64,000 bases of DNA from Calamus simplicifolius (taxonomy: Eukaryota > Streptophyta > Magnoliopsida > Arecales > Arecaceae), in NCBI GenBank assembly GCA_900491605.1, contig UESW01003882.1:1448579-1512578 (forward strand), in the 5' to 3' direction. Every line of letters starts with the position of its first letter. The first letter of the stretch is position 1. Positions 58,749 to 64,000 of this stretch are shown here, in pieces. The position numbers and the translations under genes were made by a program. A model generated the notes under the pieces. That model searched no databases. It was given only the letters and a program-made list of their open reading frames with translations, and was not told the origin of the DNA.

Positions 58749-59798
58749 TGGAGATGAATAGTATTTTTTAAAAAAATAGAAAAGAAAAATAGAAGAAAAA
58801 GAAAGAAAAAATTGTGTTTCAGTGTGAAAGTGATAGTGATTTTGAAAAAGAAAAATCAAAAAAAATATCAGTAAAAATATTGAGACAAAAAATCATTTGA
58901 AAGAGATTTGTTAGAGGATTGTTGGAGTATTGTTTTGATTATTTTAAGCCATCGGAGTTCATTTATTACTGATTCTATAAGTGGTCTTAAAGCTCCATCT
59001 ACCCTCATTGAAGAGCATTCAAAGGCTTCTATTGTGCTATTGCGTTTATTAAAGAAAGAAGCTGTTGCCCAGATGTAGCAACCCAAGAGGAGGGTGAATT
59101 GGGTATTAAAAATTTATTATTATGCAAGTATATGCTTTAACCCTAATTTAAATTTGATTTGCAGTGGTGTAGTGTAGTGCACAAGATAGTAACAGAGAAT
59201 CAAACAACCACAAACACAAGAGATTTTATAGTGGTTCGGTGCCAAACTCAGCACCTACGTCCACTCCCCAAAACCTTTGGGAATTCCACTAATCGTATCA
59301 CAACGATTACAGCCTCTAGCCTTCCCCGGCTAGCCCTCTTGTTTTACAAGGCACAAAGCAGCCAAAACCCCTAGCCTTTCCTGGCTAGTCCTCTTATTTA
59401 ACGGCACAAAGAAGCCAACCCCTAGCCTTACCAGGCTAGTCCTCTTGTTTAACGGCACAAGGAGGCCAACAAGAACCAAAGGATTAACACTAACCCTTTT
59501 ACAAAAGATTCAAAGTAAATGATAACAAGTAGCTCCTATAAAGAGCAAATATTCAGAGAATACTTTACAAATTTGTAGCAAATCCTCAGCAATAAATGAA
59601 CAATGTCGAGGTGGCTAGACTCTTGATTTGCTTGAAGGCTTTAAAGGATCTGGATGACTTTTCAGCAATGAATGATATTCAATGCACAACAACTAGCTTT
59701 CAACCACTCTGAAAATATGCAATAAAAGCTTTCTTTCTTGGATATCTCTCTTGTATTTCTCTTTTTCAAAATTTGTTATGTTTTGCTTCTCATCTCAG

Positions 59799-59807
59799 CT
59801 ATATATA
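59799..59807 (-). promoter_or_regulatory. TATA box of the Sirevirus Y LTR
   Basis: TATATATAG on the minus strand, downstream of the palindrome cluster and about 730 bases before the LTR end. Confidence 0.5.
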
Positions 59808-60039
59808 ACAATCCAACAACAAAAAGATCCGTTAATACAATTGAAACAAATGGAAATAAAAACGGAAAGAAAAGATAACCGTTGAGATTATTTTCCTTAA
59901 GCATTGAATGCATGAAACCATTTGAGGTAGGAAGAACTCAGTCATAATTCAAAAATAAAAAGTTAATATAGCTGAAAATAGCAATTAAAATAAAGTAGAG
60001 AGAGAGAGGAGCACACCCAAAATGGCCAGAAAGGTAGCT

Positions 60040-61110
60040 AACTGGAATTAATTCCAGGTAGCTGAGAGTGTTGAAGACAATCGGCCATGAGAGGAGGAGC
60101 TAGCTCCTTGACTAGCTAAAGTAACGATTAGTTAGCTTCCCAGCTAATTAACAAGCAATCCATGCGGCTTAGGAGAAAAAGTCAAGTCCCATCAGTTAGC
60201 TACTTAGCTAACTAAGCCAATAGATAGTTAGCTCTCTAGCTAACTGACAAGCAATCACACGGTTTAGGGAAAGATCCTTTGAAACGATAGTTACCTCCCC
60301 AGCTAACTAAAATTGAATGGCGCTCGGTCTGCAGGAGAAACAATACCATCAGAGAATGATGAGTTAGCTATTCAGCTAACTAAGCAACTGGTAGTTAGCT
60401 TCCCAGCTAACTAAACTCAAAAAGCAATAAAGCATCCATCTAGGAGAGTTAGCTCATCAGCTAACTAATGAAAAAGGCAGCCATACGCCCAGTGAGAAGC
60501 TAGCTTTCTAGTTAACTAAACCAAAAGTTAGCTAACTTTCCAGCTAACTAAGAAATAAATTCAAACGGCTTGGAGGAGTGGAAGTTAGCTCTCTAGCTAA
60601 CTGAAAAACATATCCGCTCGGCTTGGATTCCCTGTGAAAAATAATAGTTAGCTAAGAAAGAAATAGTTAGCTTCAAAACAAAGCAGTCAACTAACAAGGG
60701 ATGCTAGCTAGCTAAGAGAAGCATCAGCTAGCTCACCAGTCAGCTAAAAAGAGGGGCGTTCGGCCAAGACATGGTAACAGGGATTGATAGTTAACTAAAA
60801 GGCAAGCCAGCTAGCTAACATGGAAGTCAAGTTAGCTAATTAGCTAACTGATACCCAAAGCAATCGGCCAGCACAGAAGCATTCAAACCATAGTTAACTA
60901 AAATGAAATCCAGCTAAATCACAAAGAGGCCAAGCTAGCTAACAAGGAATTCTAGCTAGCTAATGAAGGAGCAAGCTAGCTAGCCAGCTAACTTAAAAAA
61001 GACAAGGCTCGGCCAGACACTGAGAATCAATGGTAGTTAGCTATTTGATGTGCCAGCTAGCTAACAGGAAGAGCAAGCTAGTTAAATAGCTAACTCCCAA
61101 GATAAAATAG
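60040..61110. repeat. cluster of GTTAGCT / AGCTAAC palindromes in the U3 of LTR Y
   Basis: More than 20 copies of an imperfect inverted repeat, best form AGTTAGCT-CTCT-AGCTAACT (60226-60245 and 60583-60602), are spaced about 35-60 bases apart with unrelated sequence between. Simpler GCTAGCTAGCTAA forms dominate in the right half (60700-61090). The spacers do not repeat regularly, so the palindrome itself is the conserved unit. Confidence 0.9.
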
Positions 61111-61307
61111 AACGGCCATAGTGAATTTGATAGCAAAGAATTTAATAGCAAACAAGTGGCAAGATAAAATGAATATATACTTACATAAAATTTTGCATGA
61201 AGATACTTACTTGTAGAGCATCTGAACTTCCCTGCAACAAGCTTGATAAATAGAATTAACTTTTGCTTAATTGTTTTGTAAACATCAAAATCAATGTAGG
61301 GTCAACA

Positions 61308-61681
61308 ATCTCCCTTTTTGATGATGACAAAACCCTTAAGCATGCAAAGAGAAAATATATGAAGTATTATGAATAAACAGGAGTAAAAACAAAAAAACAT
61401 TACTTTCTCCCCCTGTCAATTTGAATAAGTAAACTCTCCCTGAATATATGGAGTTATTACTTTCTTCATTCCCTTAATGCATGCAACATTCTTCTCCCCC
61501 TTTTTGTCATTGATCAAAAAGAAGATTGAAGAGTCTTGCAATAAATTTAAGCATAAAACATCAAGATAATTGGATCATTCATACATATTTATAACAGTCA
61601 TACAGAGCATTACAAAATCAAGTAAAGTCAATACCGATATTACATGTCATAGTTTGAAGTCATACAACACAAAAAGTAGAG
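61308..61681 (-). other. 3' untranslated stretch of Sirevirus Y with three polypurine tracts
   Basis: On the minus strand: AAAAAGGGGGAG at about 61494-61505, GGGGGAGAAAG at about 61404-61413, and AAAAAGGGAGAT directly before the LTR (61308-61319). Multiple polypurine tracts are reported for Sireviruses. Confidence 0.7.
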
Positions 61682-63283
61682 TCATAAACATTCATCACTA
61701 AAAGAAATACATTCACTTCTCATCATCATCAGAAGAAATTTGTACTGAGGATTCATCTTGCTTTCTAGAGGTCCTGGCTTGTCTTCAAAAGGTTGAGTTG
61801 GAGGAGACCAGAGGTGTGGATGTGAAAATGAAGCATCAGGAGCTGAAGTGGCTGAAAGAGTAATGTAGGTTTCCATAAGCCAGCTCAGCCTAGAGAGAGA
61901 TGCGGTCCAGTGATCAACTGCATTTGTGGCATCCCTAGTTAGGCTTGCATTGGCTCTCATCTGATATTCTACCCATTCAGCCTTGGTCTCAAAGTTTTTA
62001 TTTTTAGTTTTTAAGAAATTAATCTCCTTCAAGATCTGGTCCAAGACATACTCATTACGATAGAAAACTCGACCATTAAGAATGTTAACATCGTGGATAA
62101 GTTGGCTTAGAATAATCTTGAACTAAGAAAGAGTCTCAAAAACTGATGAAATATGAGGTACAAGGGTTTGATCATTAACTGAAGAAGCAATATCTCCAGA
62201 GCTTTGACTGGAATTTGCAAGGGACAATTCATGGATAATTTGTTGGAGTTGTTCTTCACAGATACGGATGGTAGGAGGAGCAGGAGCAGGGTTGTCATTT
62301 CGATAAGAGGGTCTAGCAGCAGTGACATTAGGAGGTTCAGATAAAAATGATTTTGATCAGCTATCATAGCAGCAATGTACGGATTTGGTTGATGGAAATC
62401 AAAGTTAAAGAAGTTTTGAGGAGAACAAGTAGAATGAGTCATATTAGGTGGCGACATATTACTAGATTGTTTAGTTCTGGATCTAACCTTAATCCAAAAC
62501 CATCTCTTTTGGCATAGTCCATACGGTGCAGCGAGTGAGCATTAAACACGTCAGTATGATGTAATGCTACCGTAGTTTCTCCTTTAAGCTTTATATTGAA
62601 AAACTCAAATATATATATGAGAAACATACCGTAAGGCAATGCAGCCTTCGACCTACTCAGGAATTCTTTCATTATAGTCATTATAAGATAGGGTAGATCT
62701 ACTGGGTCTTCTATTAGAATGTCGTACATCAAACATATATCTCTATCTATTACTACATTAAAGGAACCAGTACGAGGGATAAGAATCTTGGCAATGATAC
62801 TATGAAATAATCTATTTTCAACTGACAACATGTTCGCATTAAGAGTATATATATTGCTAGCTTCATTATCATCAATATTAAGGATTAAGCCAAGTTTGTA
62901 ACCTCGTTCACTAGGAAGGATTTCTAAGATACCATCAGAAGGAATGTTTAAGGCGGAACCTAATGTTTTACAGTCAAGGTCAATCCTAGTCTTTTTGACA
63001 CAGGATGAAATAGTTCCACTACCAAAGGTTATATTTTCGTAAAATTCTCTAATTAGTTCAGGATATATAGGTCTTTTTATAGATAACAGTTTTGCCCAAC
63101 CTTGATTTGTAAAAAGTTTTCCTATTTAAAACCTTCTTGATCTAGGAAGTTAAAATCAGCTAACCTGCCATGAGCAAATGATTTGGCAGCTATCAGAGTG
63201 TTGATATGAGAAGAAGATGAGGAAGACTTCCTTTGAAGATCAGAATCATCATCCCTCGAGATTGCTTTCTTCTTAGGAGCCAT
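61682..63283 (-). pseudogene. extra ORF of Sirevirus Y in the env-like position
   Basis: It opens MAPKKKAISRDDDSDLQRK at 63283 and is followed by HINTLIAAKSFAHGRLADF. A one-base shift near 63125 leads into the frame that continues to 62439 (GWAKLLSIKRPIYPELIREF, then ILIPRTGSFNVVIDRDICLM and YGMFLIYIFEFFNIKLKGE). This resembles the plant transposon protein domain common in Sirevirus extra ORFs. A further shift leads to 62457-62107, then 62044-61682 with a coiled-coil stretch (ILKEINFLKTKNKNFETKAE). No transmembrane segment or fusion-peptide pattern of a true envelope is obvious. Its role is unknown. Confidence 0.6.
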
Positions 63284-63791
63284 CAACGATCTTCTTGAAA
63301 TATAAATAAAGAAAAGAGCTAGGAAGTATGATGGAATGAAGTTAGATGGAAAAAGATAGAGGACGATTTGGAGAAGGATCGATTGGAAGAGGAGAAGACG
63401 GATGATGAAGAACCGGATGAATGAGGAGATGGTATTGAATGAAGAAGTGCTTGGAGATGGATGATTTCTTGAATGAAAAAGCTATATAGAGAAAAACTCT
63501 AGGCGGTTAACTGGCCAGGTGAATGTTTGGTTGTCTGGTTGGTTAACTACCATGAATGGAGTAAAATAGGAATGAATTAGTCGGTTGGCAGGGATTCAAT
63601 GTAAAGCATTTTATATCTCAAAAGAGGATTTGGCCGGTTGGTAAGATTTTCCATTAATTCAACTTTAAAGTCTAGTTAACTTCTAGCACACTTAATGCAT
63701 TCAATTCCATAAAGAGATTTGATTGAAAGATGTCATGCAACTTTAGTTTTCAGATATCAAAAAGCATGAAAGTATTTTATCAATTGATTCA
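63284..63791 (-). other. spacer between pol and the extra ORF of Sirevirus Y
   Basis: AT-rich and non-coding, with a tract of TGGTTGGTTAAC/CCAGTTAACC-type wording near 63500-63550. It probably carries signals for expressing the extra ORF. Nothing else seen. Confidence 0.4.
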
Positions 63792-64000
63792 TTAAGCAGT
63801 AGGACCAAAAATTCCTAGTTCTCTTCTAATTTCATAAAATTTTGTTTCATCAAAAGGCTTGGTAAAAATATCAGCAATTTGATTTTCAGTATTTAAAAAT
63901 TTAATAACAATATTTCTATTATTTACGTGATCTCTAATGAAATGATGTCTAATTTAAATTTGTTAAGTTTTGGAATGTTGAATAGGATTTTTAGTTAAGC
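63792..64000 (-). pseudogene. C-terminal end of Sirevirus Y pol (RNase H)
   Basis: The frame from the window edge reads LTKNPIQHSKT, a stop, another stop, then IRHHFIRDHVNNRNIVIKF, NQIADIFTKPFDETKFYEI and a TAA at 63794-63792. The HFIRDHV and ADIFTKP segments are the copia RNase H C-terminal signature in its Sirevirus form. Two in-frame stops mark decay. Confidence 0.85.

Larger units (their letters stand above)
57795..59073 (+). repeat. LTR X, second part (continues 42542-42836), cut at 59074 by Sirevirus Y
   Basis: It resumes after the second ATTTG. It has a 71-bp tandem array (units at 57796, 57867, 57938), a 72-bp array (58231, 58303, partial to about 58402), many TTGGCATGC-type motifs shared with the minus-strand LTR at 19385-19700, and a TATA box at 58740. 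U5-like sequence runs to 59073 where LTR Y begins. The end of LTR X itself and its internal region are not seen. Confidence 0.7.
59074..61307 (-). repeat. 3' LTR of Sirevirus Y
   Basis: On the minus strand it starts TGTTGACCCTACATTG directly after the last polypurine tract and ends CCTCTTGGGTTGCTACA, 2234 bp. This end wording is common in plant Sirevirus LTRs. U3 carries the palindrome cluster (60040-61110) and a TATA box lies at 59799-59807. Only one LTR is in the window. Confidence 0.8.
59074..64000 (-). mobile_element. Sirevirus-type copia element, 3' half (element Y), continues past the window edge
   Basis: Read on the minus strand from 64000: the end of pol (RNase H), a spacer, an ORF in the env-like position, several polypurine tracts, then the 3' LTR from 61307 to 59074. 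Pol followed by an additional ORF and multiple polypurine tracts is the Sirevirus plan. The element is decayed, with stops in pol and frameshifts in the extra ORF. Its 3' LTR cuts into LTR X. The 5-bp sequence next to the LTR end is CCAGA (59069-59073), to be compared with the other flank outside the window. Confidence 0.82.

Overview
The window is nuclear DNA from a flowering plant, most likely a monocot. The evidence is a single split protein-coding gene with GT..AG introns, including one of about 7.8 kb, set among nested LTR retrotransposons of the Ty1/copia and Ty3/gypsy (Tat) groups. The long introns and transposon load would fit a large-intron monocot such as a palm, but nothing seen here fixes the species.

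Layout: 1-3266 is the 3' part of a decayed Ty1/copia element with its 3' LTR. 3267-13499 is mostly AT-rich non-coding DNA, with a MITE-like patch (3.3-3.8 kb), GC-rich blocks (3.8-4.4 and 5.2-5.7 kb), one well-delimited hAT-type non-autonomous transposon (6860-7573, with 8-bp target duplication) and a promoter-like block (9.7-10.3 kb). 13500-25666 is a decayed Tat/gypsy complex: a 5' LTR-like region, gag and pol remnants, an inserted minus-strand LTR (to 20120), an integrase tail, a 33-bp tandem array, an antisense ORF and a 3' LTR. Its two end LTRs do not match, so it may be a chimera of two related elements.

27288-39549 (minus strand) is the only convincing host gene: a seven-exon, 421-codon homologue of MAEA/GID9, a RING-type subunit of the GID/CTLH ubiquitin ligase. 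All splice sites and phases agree, and the reading frame is intact.

42434-42541 is a short open frame that ends exactly where a Sirevirus-like LTR (called X here, from 42542) begins. LTR X is split by a complete Tat element (called C, 42837-57789) with two LTRs, a perfect 5-bp target duplication (ATTTG), PBS, gag, protease, RT, RNase H, archaeal-type RNase H, integrase and a long spliced-looking antisense ORF. All of its coding regions carry stops or frameshifts. LTR X resumes at 57795 and is cut at 59074 by a minus-strand Sirevirus (called Y), present to the right edge: LTR 59074-61307, multiple polypurine tracts, an env-position ORF and the last part of pol.

The most interesting pattern is not a gene. 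The LTRs of each well-preserved retrotransposon family here carry tandem arrays, several of them built around short inverted repeats. In element C the same hairpin core (CTCGGC, 3-4 base loop, GCCGAG) recurs in three separate arrays, and Sirevirus Y has more than twenty copies of an AGTTAGCT-N4-AGCTAACT-like palindrome. I found no bacterial-type system, no tRNA or rRNA gene and no CRISPR array.
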